Origin: Bacillota bacterium
Lineage (GTDB): Bacteria > Bacillota > Limnochordia > DTU080
Assembly: GCA_012838035.1 (NCBI GenBank)
Contig: DUQB01000145.1
Span: 1-56,216 of the forward strand
Direction of reading: 5' to 3'
DNA: 56,216 nucleotides
Part shown: positions 43,637 to 53,011 of the stretch, piece after piece
Layout: every line of letters starts with the position of its first letter
Numbering within the stretch: position 1 is the first letter of the stretch
Notes under the pieces: model-generated
The model's input: only the letters and a program-made list of their open reading frames with translations
The model's database searches: none
Told to the model about the DNA's origin: nothing
Translations under genes and position numbers: made by a program

Positions 43637-44890
43637 TTACCGCAGTAGATCCTGTTCTTCGAAGGGGAGTTGATCTTCGACACGGCAGGCAAGCGAACCG
43701 TCGTGCACCCGCACCAATAAGCGAGAGCCTTGCGGAGCCTGAGCTATGGAACGCACAATAGCCCCGGATGCCGTGTCCTGGCAGATGGCATACCCTCGAG
43801 CCAAGGTGGCTAATGGGGAGAGGCTGTTCAACCTGCCCGCCAAAACCTCGATACCCGCCCGTTCCTCGTATACTTTACGCCGCATCGCAGCCTCAGCGCC
43901 GTGCCCCAGATCGTCCAGCCTTTGACGCAATTGATACAGACGATCCGTCGGCCGCAGCAGTGCCGGCCGGGCCATGAGTAGACGCAGACGCTCCCGTCGC
44001 AGCGTGATTGCCCGCAACAGCGCACGAACCATCCGCAGATGCTCCGTCTGCACGTGGCGCACAAGTTCATCACGCTCCGGAACAACCATTTCGGCGGCTG
44101 CCGAAGGAGTCGGCGCTCGACGGTCGGCAACAAAATCGGCGATCGTGAAGTCCGTTTCGTGACCTACCGCAGAGACCACGGGAATCGCCGATGCGGCAAT
44201 CGCCCGAGCTACGGACTCATCGTTAAAGGTCCACAACTCCTCCAACGATCCGCCGCCGCGCCCCACAATGAGCACCTCGGCCAAGCCGACTTGGTTCATA
44301 AGTTCGATAGCTGCCGTCACGGCGGCAGGCCCGCCTTCACCTTGCACCAAAGCCGGTGCCAAAAGGATGTTGACACCGGGGTTACGCCGCCGCAACACGC
44401 TGATGATGTCGCGCACAGCGGCTCCGGTAGGTGAAGTGACGACGCCGACCGTTTTAGGAAAAAAAGGCAACGGTCGTTTGCGTTCTTCCCTAAAAAGGCC
44501 TTCTTTCTCTAAACGCTGCTTTAGTTGTTCAAATGCTAAGAATAAGGCGCCTTGCCCTACAGGATAAACCTGGTCCACATACAGCTGGTAGTCGCCGGAG
44601 TTCTCATACACGCTGACGGAACCACGCACAATTACGGTCATGCCGTCTTCTAAAGCAAACCGTACCATCCGACTGCGATATCTGAACATCACGCAGCGGA
44701 TACGACTTTGGGCGTCCTTAAGCGTGAAGTACATATGCCCGGAGGTATGGTGTTTGAAATTGGAGATCTCGCCCTTAACCAATATTTGCTGCAGATCCGA
44801 CGCGCTCTCCAGCCTGGCTTTGATGATGCGTGTCAGCTCACTCACGCTCATACAATTGATAGGAGGTGCATTTTTATCACCTGCCAACAC
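43637..44890 (-). CDS. xseA: Exodeoxyribonuclease VII large subunit
   Basis: About 417 residues: N-terminal OB fold (about 15-110, LVKGEISNFKHHTSGHMYFTLKD), catalytic domain with VVTSPTGAAVRDI, GRGGGSLEELWTFNDE and VGHETDFTIADFVADRRAPTPSAAAE, then a coiled coil (about 270-360). The frame stays open upstream to 45178, but that part runs through the TsaD-paralogue gene and looks unlike protein. GTG at 44890 with GGAGG seven bases upstream, three bases after the preceding stop, is the better start. Confidence 0.95.
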   Translation of the reverse strand: MLAGDKNAPPINCMSVSELTRIIKARLESASDLQQILVKGEISNFKHHTSGHMYFTLKDAQSRIRCVMFRYRSRMVRFALEDGMTVIVRGSVSVYENSGDYQLYVDQVYPVGQGALFLAFEQLKQRLEKEGLFREERKRPLPFFPKTVGVVTSPTGAAVRDIISVLRRRNPGVNILLAPALVQGEGGPAAVTAAIELMNQVGLAEVLIVGRGGGSLEELWTFNDESVARAIAASAIPVVSAVGHETDFTIADFVADRRAPTPSAAAEMVVPERDELVRHVQTEHLRMVRALLRAITLRRERLRLLMARPALLRPTDRLYQLRQRLDDLGHGAEAAMRRKVYEERAGIEVLAGRLNSLSPLATLARGYAICQDTASGAIVRSIAQAPQGSRLLVRVHDGSLACRVEDQLPFEEQDLLR

Positions 44891-44892
44891 GA

Positions 44893-45933
44893 TTACGCCT
44901 CCCCTTCCGCCTTGGCGGCAGATATGCCCCGCATAGGCAAGGCCAGGAGCGGTATGTTCGTCATGCGAGCGACGCCCCAGGCTGCCAATCCTACAGCGTT
45001 GTCGCTGCTGTATTCCGCTGCGGCAAAGAACAGCTTCACCCGGTTCAAACGCCGCTGCATCAGTAAAAGCCGCCGCAACAGCCCACTGGCGACTACGCCG
45101 CCGCTCAGCACCACGGTATCCGTAGGATTTGTTTTCAACAAATGGCTGATCCAACGTGCCAGCGTATCCGCGATGCAAACATAGGTGGCTTTGGCGATAT
45201 CTGCTTTGGGGACGCCGGCGCTGATAGCCCGCTGCGCGGCGCTCTCGGGTCCGGAAAATGAGAGCGCATGACGGTTCACCGCAATAGGTAACGACAAGGT
45301 GCTGGTTCCGGCTTGGGCGGCCAGAATCTCTAAATGCGGTCCGGCAGGGAACGGTAAACCCAGCGCTACGCCGACACGGTCGACAAACTGCCCCGCGCTG
45401 ATATCTTGCGTACCGCCTATAAGTGTCAAAGACAAGCGTCGCTGTTCGCCTTCCGCCGGTTGTACCAACAAAGCTTCCGTTGTGCCGCCCGAAAGATGAA
45501 TCGCCAAAAACCGGTCCTTAACCTGTAAGGCTGCGGCGTCATACGGGGGCAAAGACCATAGTGCGGCCCAAATGTGACCTTCCTGATGCGATGCTTCCCA
45601 AAGCGGTACACCAAGAACCGCGGCGGTGCAACGGGCCAGGCCTGCTCCGGCAAGGAACACCGGCATGTATGAACCGTCTGCAGGTCGCGGCGTCGTGCTC
45701 ACGCACACCGCGCCGATGCGGAGAGCAGCGGAATCCGAAAAAACGCTTTCGTAAATGAGCGGCAGATTCTTCACATGCTGATATAATGCGTCCGACTGCC
45801 GCAAACCTCGCTGCCCGGCAGGCACGTGAAGCACTCTGCGCCGGTCGGCAAGGAGCTCGCCCGTGGCCGCCATGGTTGCGAGCGAAGTGGTATATGCGCT
45901 GGTATCAATGGCTAAAATGCATGAGGTATTCAC
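44893..45933 (-). CDS. TsaD/Kae1-family paralogue (Gcp-like protein)
   Basis: ASKHA-fold protein of 346 residues related to TsaD, the tRNA t6A synthesis enzyme. Seen: DTSAYTTSLA at the N-terminus, the HQEGH metal motif (TsaD has HMEGH), SGGTTEALLV, GQFVDRVGVALGLPFPAGP, and SGGVVASGLLRR near the end. It is more divergent than a housekeeping TsaD, which would normally lie elsewhere. In several Clostridia such a paralogue sits between nusB and xseA. Its start overlaps the nusB stop by four bases. Function unknown. Confidence 0.82.
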   Translation of the reverse strand: MNTSCILAIDTSAYTTSLATMAATGELLADRRRVLHVPAGQRGLRQSDALYQHVKNLPLIYESVFSDSAALRIGAVCVSTTPRPADGSYMPVFLAGAGLARCTAAVLGVPLWEASHQEGHIWAALWSLPPYDAAALQVKDRFLAIHLSGGTTEALLVQPAEGEQRRLSLTLIGGTQDISAGQFVDRVGVALGLPFPAGPHLEILAAQAGTSTLSLPIAVNRHALSFSGPESAAQRAISAGVPKADIAKATYVCIADTLARWISHLLKTNPTDTVVLSGGVVASGLLRRLLLMQRRLNRVKLFFAAAEYSSDNAVGLAAWGVARMTNIPLLALPMRGISAAKAEGEA

Positions 45934-46361
45934 TGCACATCCGGTGATGCTTGTCGCTCACGCACATATCCGCTGAGAACACCGTTGACGAAACGCCCCG
46001 ATGCGTCGTTGCCGTATATCTTTGCCAACTCAACGGCCTCATTGATGACGATTTGAGGCGCTAATTTTTCCGCCAGGAACTCCATTTCACAAACGGCAAT
46101 GCGCAAAATCGCCTTATCCGTGCCGACCAGGCGTTTCAAGGTCCAATCGTGACTGTGACGCTCGATGATCTGATCGATATCGCACAGATGGTCCAGGGTA
46201 ACCTGCACTAATTGTTCGGCATAGGCGGCAGATTTATTTGGGGCTGCCAATTCATTTATGTTGTACTCCAAGGCCTCGTCGGCGGTATTGTGCCCGGCCT
46301 CAATCTGAAACAGACTGCGTAGAGCCACCTCTCTGGCCAACCTGCGAATCAAAAAACTCAC
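45930..46361 (-). CDS. nusB: Transcription antitermination factor NusB
   Basis: All-helical RNA-binding factor for rRNA antitermination, about 143 residues. Family marks: RRLAREVALRSLFQIE at the N-terminus, and AILRIAVCEMEFL...VINEAVELAKIYGNDASGRFVNGVL in the second half. The GTG at 46361 is within gggga; a TTG at 46352 lies eight bases after ggggag and may be the true start. Overlaps the following gene by four bases. Confidence 0.95.
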   Translation of the reverse strand: MSFLIRRLAREVALRSLFQIEAGHNTADEALEYNINELAAPNKSAAYAEQLVQVTLDHLCDIDQIIERHSHDWTLKRLVGTDKAILRIAVCEMEFLAEKLAPQIVINEAVELAKIYGNDASGRFVNGVLSGYVRERQASPDVQ

Positions 46362-46426
46362 TCCCCGGTGGGTTGACGTACGCTGTGCGCATTTTCATTG
46401 CCCGTAGTCCGCGGTTCAATCAGCGC

Positions 46427-46666
46427 TCACTTTCCCAACCGCGTGATGCGTCTCCATGTAGCTCCCGGGCCTGTCCCGTGCTCAGATGCATCGACGCGTG
46501 CTCCCAGGTAAAGCCCGGCCAATACGCAGGCTATGAGAAACAGAGTGCGCAAAACGCCAAAGATGATGACGAGCAAGCCCACACACAACCCCAGCGCCAC
46601 GCCAAGCACTTTCCCTGGGTGATTGGCCAACAACTCTATGAATCGTCTTGTCAGCTCTTCTAACAC
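46427..46666 (-). CDS. DUF2273 small membrane protein
   Basis: 79 residues, two predicted membrane helices (about 20-36 and 39-56) with NHPGKVLGVALGL before the first, the DUF2273 pattern. These proteins go with Asp23 and AmaP in Firmicutes and may help anchor the alkaline-shock complex. GTG start with aggag upstream. Downstream of amaP by 18 bases. Confidence 0.82.
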   Translation of the reverse strand: MLEELTRRFIELLANHPGKVLGVALGLCVGLLVIIFGVLRTLFLIACVLAGLYLGARVDASEHGTGPGATWRRITRLGK

Positions 46667-46684
46667 GGTTCAGACTCTCCTATA

Positions 46685-47218
46685 CTACTCTACCCGAGCC
46701 TTACTTTCACCGGATACCGACTTCACCTCAACCAATACGTCGGTCACCGGTATGCCGACCGTATCCTGTACGTAACGCTCTACGCTTTGCTGTACGGTAT
46801 GGGCTAAGTCCGGTATCACATAATCCGGCGCTACGGAAACAAATACGTGAATACTCACGCCATCCGCATTCGGTTCAACCTCGGCATCGGCGCTGCGCAC
46901 TCCCTTGACCAATCGGACGCTGCGAAAGACCGCGTTTTCAATGGCGCGCAAAGAGACGCGAATTTGACCAAGCGGAGTTTCCCGCACTATCGCTCGCTCA
47001 GGTTTAGTAGGCAGACTTGAGATCAGCAGGTGTATGGCCGCCGCCAGCAATACAAGCGCGGTGAATCCCGTTTCCCATGACCGTTGCATCATGGTCCTCG
47101 TAACGTCGACAACCATGGGCAACGCATTCCAGCCTAAAGCGGTGATGAGGGCGAAGCCCGCGCCTACCGCCACCAGCAAGGCTAAGACAAAACTGACAAT
47201 ACGATCAAGAAAACTCAT
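46685..47218 (-). CDS. amaP: Alkaline shock response membrane anchor protein AmaP
   Basis: About 177 residues. Two N-terminal membrane helices (about 5-27 and 50-68), then an Asp23-like domain (about 75-170, GQIRVSLRAIENAVFRSVRLVKGV). AmaP tethers Asp23 to the membrane in Staphylococcus. The ATG at 47218 is fixed by taggag eight bases upstream; the longer frame to 47254 has no site. Confidence 0.88.
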   Translation of the reverse strand: MSFLDRIVSFVLALLVAVGAGFALITALGWNALPMVVDVTRTMMQRSWETGFTALVLLAAAIHLLISSLPTKPERAIVRETPLGQIRVSLRAIENAVFRSVRLVKGVRSADAEVEPNADGVSIHVFVSVAPDYVIPDLAHTVQQSVERYVQDTVGIPVTDVLVEVKSVSGESKARVE

Positions 47219-47257
47219 GGCGTCAACTCCTACCAGACAGCCTTCGCTGTTCAACCC

Positions 47258-47641
47258 CTACTTCACGCGGGCTTCTTCGCGCTCCTCGTTTTGGAAGTGA
47301 ACACCTTGAACGTGTACGTTCACCTCAACTACTTCCAACCCGGTCATGCTTTCTATGGCCCGCTTCACATTCTCCTGAATCTTATAGGCGACATCCGGGA
47401 TATGCACACCGTACTGTACCACCACAAAAAGGTCGACTGCCGCTTGCTCTTCTCCCACTTCCACCTTGACGCCTTTAGACAGGTTCTTACGCCCCAAAAG
47501 CTCGGTAATGCCGCCTGACAGAACACCGCCGCTCATACCGGCAACTCCGTCTACTTCCGTAGCCGCCAGACCGGCTATAACACCGACCACCTCGTTGGCA
47601 ATTCTCAATTCACCCAATTCCGTGCGTTCGCTCCGTTCCAA
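47258..47641 (-). CDS. asp23: Asp23/Gls24 family envelope stress protein
   Basis: About 127 residues of a single Asp23 domain: GELRIANEVVGVIAGLAATEVDGVAGM at the start, and the central VDLFVVVQYGVHIPDVAYKIQENVKRAIE. Soluble, recruited to the membrane by AmaP, whose gene follows directly. The predicted TTG at 47641 lies eight bases after GGAGG. In Clostridia the gene is usually found between accC and nusB, as here. Confidence 0.93.
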   Translation of the reverse strand: MERSERTELGELRIANEVVGVIAGLAATEVDGVAGMSGGVLSGGITELLGRKNLSKGVKVEVGEEQAAVDLFVVVQYGVHIPDVAYKIQENVKRAIESMTGLEVVEVNVHVQGVHFQNEEREEARVK

Positions 47642-47710
47642 ATTGCACACCTCCGTTACTTGCAGCCTGCATAAGCTCCGTCATGCCAAAAGTGAGCCAT
47701 CGCTCACAAG

Positions 47711-49066
47711 TTACTGAGCCTCCGCCAGGACATCATGTTTGTTCAGAAAATCGGTGGAAATATCTCCCTTAAGAAACGCCGCGTTTTCCAACAATGCTTG
47801 ATGGAACGGAATGGTGGTAGCCACTCCTTCCACGACCATCTCCTCAAGAGCAATTTGCGCTCGCCTGATGGCTTCGGTTCGTGTAGGCGCATGGCAGATG
47901 AGCTTGGCCAGCAATGAATCGTAGTACGGCGGCACCACAAGCCCGTTAAACGCCGCGCTGTCTATGCGGACCCCCGGCCCACCGGGAGCATGATAGAAAG
48001 TGAGCCTGCCCGGCGAGGGTAAGAAACCTTGGTAGGGATCTTCAGCATTGATGCGACACTCGATGGCATGCCCGGTAAACCGCACGTCTTGCTGACTGAA
48101 TGATAGCGGTTCGCCGGCGGCGACACGTATTTGCTCCTGAACCAAGTCGATGCCGGTGACCATCTCCGTAACCGGATGTTCCACCTGAATACGGGTGTTC
48201 ATCTCCATAAAGTAGAAGTGACCTTCTTGATCCACCAGGTATTCGATGGTACCTACACCGGTATAGTTCACCGCCCGGGCGCCCCGCACCGAGGCTTCGC
48301 CCATTTGTCGGCGCAGCTTTTCAGACACAAAAGGCGAAGGACACTCTTCGAGTACCTTTTGGTGTCGACGCTGTAATGAGCACTCTCTCTCCCCTAAATG
48401 TACCACATTGCCGAAGCTGTCGGCGATTAACTGGATTTCAATATGCCGCGGATTCTCAATCAGCTTTTCGATATACACCTCGGATGAACCGAAGGCGGCT
48501 TCAGCCTCGGCGCGGGCAGGAGCGAACACTCGCAGCAGCTCCGCTTTATTACGAGCGATACGCATCCCTTTTCCGCCGCCGCCGGCTGCGGCTTTAAGCA
48601 TAATAGGGTAACCAATCTCTTCAGCAACGGTCACCGCCTGCTCTTCGCCGACGATTTTTCCCTCAAAACCGGGTATGACGGGAACGCCGGCCGCCTGCAT
48701 GGTCTGCTTCGCCAGCGCCTTATCTCCCATTAATTCGATAGCCTGCGCCGCCGGCCCGATAAACTTCATGCCGTGAGTTTCGCAGATCTCTGCGAAGTGG
48801 GCTCTTTCCGCCAACATGCCGTACCCTGGGTGAATGGCGTCCACTTCGGCAATGACCGCAGCGCTGATAATGTTTGGAATGTTGAGGTATGAGCGTGCCA
48901 CCGGCCCCGATCCGACACAAACAGCCGCATCAGCCAATCGCACGTGCAACGCATCCTGGTCTGCATCGGAGTAAATAGCCACGGTTTCGATACCCAACTG
49001 TTTGCAGGCTCGAATAATACGTACGGCAATTTCGCCTCTATTGGCGATGAGCACTCGTTCAAACAC
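47711..49066 (-). CDS. accC: Acetyl-CoA carboxylase, biotin carboxylase subunit
   Basis: Carboxylates the biotin of AccB with ATP and bicarbonate, the first half-reaction of fatty acid synthesis. About 451 residues. [17 protein letters not shown] opens the Rossmann-like domain, [11 protein letters not shown] is the ATP-grasp glycine loop (about 160-170), and [14 protein letters not shown] carries metal ligands (about 280-293). The GTG at 49066 follows gggggagga at seven bases. Downstream of accB. The carboxyltransferase genes accA/accD are not in the window. Confidence 0.96.
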   Translation of the reverse strand: MFERVLIANRGEIAVRIIRACKQLGIETVAIYSDADQDALHVRLADAAVCVGSGPVARSYLNIPNIISAAVIAEVDAIHPGYGMLAERAHFAEICETHGMKFIGPAAQAIELMGDKALAKQTMQAAGVPVIPGFEGKIVGEEQAVTVAEEIGYPIMLKAAAGGGGKGMRIARNKAELLRVFAPARAEAEAAFGSSEVYIEKLIENPRHIEIQLIADSFGNVVHLGERECSLQRRHQKVLEECPSPFVSEKLRRQMGEASVRGARAVNYTGVGTIEYLVDQEGHFYFMEMNTRIQVEHPVTEMVTGIDLVQEQIRVAAGEPLSFSQQDVRFTGHAIECRINAEDPYQGFLPSPGRLTFYHAPGGPGVRIDSAAFNGLVVPPYYDSLLAKLICHAPTRTEAIRRAQIALEEMVVEGVATTIPFHQALLENAAFLKGDISTDFLNKHDVLAEAQ

Positions 49067-49090
49067 TCGTTCGTCCTCCCCCATTCGTCC

Positions 49091-49570
49091 CTAGAGTCTT
49101 TCAATGACGAACAGGGGCTGTCCGTACTCGACCGGCTGGGCGTTTTCCGCCAAAATGCGCAGAATGCGCCCTTTGACCTCGCATTCGATTTCATTCATCA
49201 GTTTCATCGCTTCGATAATACACAGCGGTTGCCCAACATCAACCAAATCGCCCACAGATACATAAGGAGCTGCGTCGGGCGACGGCGCCCTATAGAAAGT
49301 ACCTACCATAGGCGCCACAATGGTTATAGTATTATCTTCCTGATCGACCTTCGCCTCGACCTCGGGCTCATTAGGTGTAGAAACCTCCGACGGCGCACTT
49401 GGCACAACAACTGGCGCAACCGGTGCGGCGGCGGCCAGGTTGGCTGTAAATGCCGCGTTCTTTCTAATGGTTACTTTTGTACCCTCGGCTTCGTATAAAA
49501 ACTCGGCGATATCGGTGTTGCCCAATGCCTTGATGAGTTCTTTGATCTCTCGGATATTCAGGATGACCAT
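49091..49570 (-). CDS. accB: Acetyl-CoA carboxylase, biotin carboxyl carrier protein
   Basis: 159 residues. An N-terminal helix region (1-36), an Ala/Pro/Val linker (about 40-75), then the biotinyl domain with the biotinylated Lys123 in EAMKLMNE. Start ATG at 49570 overlaps aaggag almost directly, which is poor spacing; a downstream non-ATG start cannot be excluded. Followed by accC after 24 bases. Confidence 0.95.
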   Translation of the reverse strand: MVILNIREIKELIKALGNTDIAEFLYEAEGTKVTIRKNAAFTANLAAAAPVAPVVVPSAPSEVSTPNEPEVEAKVDQEDNTITIVAPMVGTFYRAPSPDAAPYVSVGDLVDVGQPLCIIEAMKLMNEIECEVKGRILRILAENAQPVEYGQPLFVIERL

Positions 49571-49972
49571 CTCCTTTTGCGTCCGGCAGCTTGCGCTGCA
49601 GATAGCAAGGAGCCGGCGCTAGCGTTCCCTCGCCCCCCGGCTTCATGCTGAAAATTACCATGACCTGCACGGGCGACGTTATAAATTCTTCCATAGGGCA
49701 AGATTATCCTGCTTGCGCCAAGTCAGGGAGCTATTGCATTCATAGTATCACACTGCAGGCTCAGGCGTACAGCTACCTATGCGCCTGGATTAGTCTTTGC
49801 ATATCGGCACGATGTATCCCGGACGCATGCCGTAATAGCCTTCGTCAAAGGCGATGAGACACCGGAACCGGACATAGGAGGCGGGGCGCTTAGTGAAGGA
49901 ACATGCGCAAACACGCCATGAGCGGGCGGGCCATGGCGCGTTACGTACTGATCATCAGTGCTTAGACGGTTG
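49571..49972. other. Intergenic region between spoIIIAH and accB
   Basis: About 400 bases with no convincing gene. It should contain the end of the spoIIIA transcript and the promoter of accB-accC, but I find neither a clear terminator nor a clear -35/-10 pair. Confidence 0.5.
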
Positions 49973-50524
49973 TTATGACGCACCGTCGATGATCGTGATG
50001 CGTTCGGCAGGTATCCCGGCGGCTCTGGCAGTCAGCTCGCCGATGACGGCTGCATCCTGCTTAGTCAATACTACCGGTACAACCACGTTGGCTCCACTCT
50101 GCGTAATGACTACGATCGCATCCAGGTAACCCTTCGCACGTAATAGCGTCTCCGCCTGCAACTCCGCTTCACTCCGCTGCATAATCTGCATCAGCTCCGC
50201 GTTCAGCTGTTCTCTTTGCGCGGCGCTAAGCTCCTTGTCTTCCAGTACGGTCTGCAACAATTCGATTTGCGCCGCACGCACACGCTCCAATTCCATCCGG
50301 TAGTCGGCGAATACAGCCACCTGCGGCATGTGTACTTGGATGTCGCCGCCGGTGGATACAGGGACGGATGACACCGTAGATTCTTGCGTACTTACCGTTA
50401 CGACAGCCTGCTGCATTTGCTCGCGCTCTTGTCCGGACATCGCCCAGAAAACACCTACTGCTACACAAAGGAGCACCAGTCCGGTGAGTTGCAACGCTTT
50501 TTCTCGCTCAATCATAACAATCAT
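49973..50524 (-). CDS. spoIIIAH: Stage III sporulation protein SpoIIIAH
   Basis: Mother-cell protein that pairs with SpoIIQ-type partners across the intermembrane space and forms the channel ring. 183 residues, one N-terminal membrane helix (about 12-28), a Ser/Thr/Val linker, then the YscJ/FliF-like ring-building domain (about 75-180) with YRMELERVRAAQIELLQ and AKGYLDAIVVI. ATG with gggagg upstream. Last gene of the spoIIIA operon. Confidence 0.94.
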   Translation of the reverse strand: MIVMIEREKALQLTGLVLLCVAVGVFWAMSGQEREQMQQAVVTVSTQESTVSSVPVSTGGDIQVHMPQVAVFADYRMELERVRAAQIELLQTVLEDKELSAAQREQLNAELMQIMQRSEAELQAETLLRAKGYLDAIVVITQSGANVVVPVVLTKQDAAVIGELTARAAGIPAERITIIDGAS

Positions 50525-50565
50525 TGACGCTCCTCCCTTCCGTTAGTTACGGACCCACGTACACC

Positions 50566-51171
50566 TCAGCGAGCGGCGAACACAGATACTCTATGCGCCG
50601 GCAGCCCGAGCGCAATCTGCGCCGCTTTGGCCAATTGGTACTTCACATGGGGCAAAACCGCGCCGTCTGCTACTATCACCACCCCGCGCACTTTAGGTTC
50701 AACCTGCACCAATACGATCGGTTGTTCCGCCTTGAGAGCATCGTCACGCACAGTCACCGGTCGACGTGACTCACGTTTATCAACAGGTTTGCCGCTATCC
50801 ACGGTCACCTGCCTCGTTATCTCTTCCGCAATTACCTTTTCCGCGCTCGTTTCCATGGTGATGTATACCCAAACGTTCCCAGCCTGAGCGATGCGAGAGA
50901 GTATAGTTTGTAACTCTTGCTCCATATTGCTCGCCGCCGCTTCCTGCAACGCCGTATCTGCGGATGTATCAACATCCGGCGGGCTCACCGCCGCTTGATC
51001 GGACTCGGGGGTACGACTAAGCAGCAGCAGTAATGCGCCGAATACGGCAAGCGCTGCGAGCAGGCGACCGGCCTGTGGTGACAACAAAACCTCCTGCGAC
51101 GTTTTTTCTCCTTGCCCAGAGCCTTGCTCTCGCTTTGGCAACCAGTGCGTCCATACATCCAGGAACTTCAT
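50566..51171 (-). CDS. spoIIIAG: Stage III sporulation protein SpoIIIAG
   Basis: Ring component of the SpoIIIA-SpoIIQ channel, 201 residues. One membrane helix (about 36-52), followed by a helical stretch and the ring-building motif region (about 80-200) with VWVYITMETSAEKVIAEE and RGVVIVADGA. The domain is secretin/FliF-like. ATG with ggggagag seven bases upstream. Between spoIIIAF and spoIIIAH. Confidence 0.93.
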   Translation of the reverse strand: MKFLDVWTHWLPKREQGSGQGEKTSQEVLLSPQAGRLLAALAVFGALLLLLSRTPESDQAAVSPPDVDTSADTALQEAAASNMEQELQTILSRIAQAGNVWVYITMETSAEKVIAEEITRQVTVDSGKPVDKRESRRPVTVRDDALKAEQPIVLVQVEPKVRGVVIVADGAVLPHVKYQLAKAAQIALGLPAHRVSVFAAR

Positions 51172-51212
51172 TTCACGGCTCTCCCCTTAACTCGGTAATC
51201 CGGGCGCAGCTA

Positions 51213-51707
51213 TCACCGCGGTATCCAATGCACGTCGACATGATCCACGGCTATTTGTAAGTAAGCCGCAACCGTTCGGCGTACCTGATCCGTCAGCCCT
51301 GCAGTCGGTTGACCGCGCACATGTACGGCGGCGCGCTGATGGACGATGCTCACCTGAGCCGTTTCTATGTCGGGCAACCCTTGCAACTCCAGTTCAAGCG
51401 TCCTAGCCACCTCGCGCGTCAGTGCATCGGCTACCGTGTTCAGGGCAGCTTCACCTAATGCCGCTCCCTGCTCAACAGAGGTGTCGGGCCAAGGAGCACT
51501 GAATTCGGTACGCAACAGCACATCGATGTAGGTTTCACCTCGAAAAAATGCCATGACGGGATGTAGTATCGCAACCAACACGACCAATCCCAGAAGCAGC
51601 TTTACATAACGGCGCAACTCGCCGGTGGGCAACAGCATCTCCATAAGAGTGGCAAACAAGATGAGAAAGGTTAACCGGGTAGCCCAAGCGACAATCGCCG
51701 TATACAT
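51213..51707 (-). CDS. spoIIIAF: Stage III sporulation protein SpoIIIAF
   Basis: 164 residues. Two membrane helices (about 8-26 and 34-52) and a C-terminal extracytoplasmic domain (about 80-164) with the pattern VARTLELELQGLPDIETAQVSI. Part of the forespore feeding-tube machinery. It lies 30 bases after spoIIIAE. Confidence 0.92.
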   Translation of the reverse strand: MYTAIVAWATRLTFLILFATLMEMLLPTGELRRYVKLLLGLVVLVAILHPVMAFFRGETYIDVLLRTEFSAPWPDTSVEQGAALGEAALNTVADALTREVARTLELELQGLPDIETAQVSIVHQRAAVHVRGQPTAGLTDQVRRTVAAYLQIAVDHVDVHWIPR

Positions 51708-51736
51708 CCTCTACACCTCGATATAATCGCAACCAT

Positions 51737-53011
51737 TTAGCGCACTAGCGTCGTGACGTTTCCCATGCTCACCAAGATCGTGATGCTGATGAAAAACATC
51801 AGCCCAACCGTGAGCATACAGGCCAAAACCAGAGTCAGCGAACCAGCCAAGCTGTTCAAAGCATCCACCAAGCGCTCATCGCTCAGCGGTTCAATGAGCG
51901 CCGTAACCAGGCGAAAAATAAACAAGACGGAAAACACTTTCAAAGCCGGAAACGCGACGATGACAAATATGGCAGCCATGCCGAACACGCCGATCGCGCT
52001 CTTGATCAGCTGCGATCCGCCAATCACGATATCCAATGCTTCGGCCATCCTGGAACCGACTACCGGCACAAATGTCCCGGTGAGAAATTTGGCGGTCTTA
52101 ATGGCAATGCTGTCCGTAACAGGAGCAATCGCCCCCCGAATGGACAAAACGCCGAAGAACAGAATGAAGAGCAAGCCCAGAAGCGTGATGGTCCATTGCC
52201 GCACCAGCCCCGCCATCTTTTTCATAGGAAAGTCCTTGGATAAACTGCCCAGTATACTCAGTACGGCAGAGAGAAAGGTCAGCGGCAGTATGACGTTCCG
52301 CACCAGAGTGGCCACCAAAGCGACCATACTCACGAACAGTGGATGGTACAAGGTGGCCGTCGTTACAGCCCCAGCCGCAGCGATCATCGCTGTTAGCAGC
52401 GGCAATGCGGCGTGCATCAGGTCGACCATGGTGTCTAGCGTAGAGCCTGCTACATCAACAGCTGCCCGAAACGACTGCAAGCCGATATATAGCAGTGCTA
52501 AGAAAGACAGCGCAAACGCCGGTTCCGCCACACCGTGCGTTGGAAAAACATGCGTCAGATTACGCAAGATGGCGCAGAACACGGCTAGTAGCGCCAACTG
52601 GCCTAAGAGCTGAGAATTGAACACAATTTCCCGCACCAAGAAACTGGCGAAACGTGTGATAAGATGCAAAAGACTGAAGCGATCGCCCAGTCCGCCGTCC
52701 GCCACAATCCGCCGTACATCCCATTCCGGCAATTCCGCGCGCAGCTCACTGCTTAAACCGGCAATCACCTGATCTAAGGCGCTGGTATCGAGCAGGTTAA
52801 TCTGGCTCTCGAGCGCTTGCTCCAGTAAGAAGCGATGATCATCTTGGGCTACGGGCGAATCGGCGTTCATGGGAGCCTGCGGCGGATAAGGCGCCCATGT
52901 CTCTTCACCCGAGAATGCCGCCCAACCGCTATTAGTAGCGGTAAAAAGAAACAGGATGCAACAAGCGACTAGGTAGACGCATTTACATTGACCAAACCGA
53001 AAGGAGTTCAT
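51737..53011 (-). CDS. spoIIIAE: Stage III sporulation protein SpoIIIAE
   Basis: The large polytopic member of the SpoIIIA complex, 424 residues. A signal-like N-terminal helix (about 11-31), an exposed loop, then about eight membrane helices (140-415). A permease-like role is proposed for the family. Its ATG overlaps the spoIIIAD stop (ATGA), so translation is coupled. Confidence 0.95.
   Translation of the reverse strand: MNSFRFGQCKCVYLVACCILFLFTATNSGWAAFSGEETWAPYPPQAPMNADSPVAQDDHRFLLEQALESQINLLDTSALDQVIAGLSSELRAELPEWDVRRIVADGGLGDRFSLLHLITRFASFLVREIVFNSQLLGQLALLAVFCAILRNLTHVFPTHGVAEPAFALSFLALLYIGLQSFRAAVDVAGSTLDTMVDLMHAALPLLTAMIAAAGAVTTATLYHPLFVSMVALVATLVRNVILPLTFLSAVLSILGSLSKDFPMKKMAGLVRQWTITLLGLLFILFFGVLSIRGAIAPVTDSIAIKTAKFLTGTFVPVVGSRMAEALDIVIGGSQLIKSAIGVFGMAAIFVIVAFPALKVFSVLFIFRLVTALIEPLSDERLVDALNSLAGSLTLVLACMLTVGLMFFISITILVSMGNVTTLVR

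Noticed and set aside
44891-45178. Open frame extending xseA 96 codons upstream
   Set aside because: It lies wholly inside the TsaD-paralogue gene in another frame, its composition is unlike XseA, and a GTG with a good ribosome binding site exists at 44890.
51753-52613. 286-codon open frame on the plus strand
   Set aside because: Antisense to spoIIIAE, Ser/Thr/Lys-rich with no recognisable family and no ribosome binding site; a shadow of the real gene.
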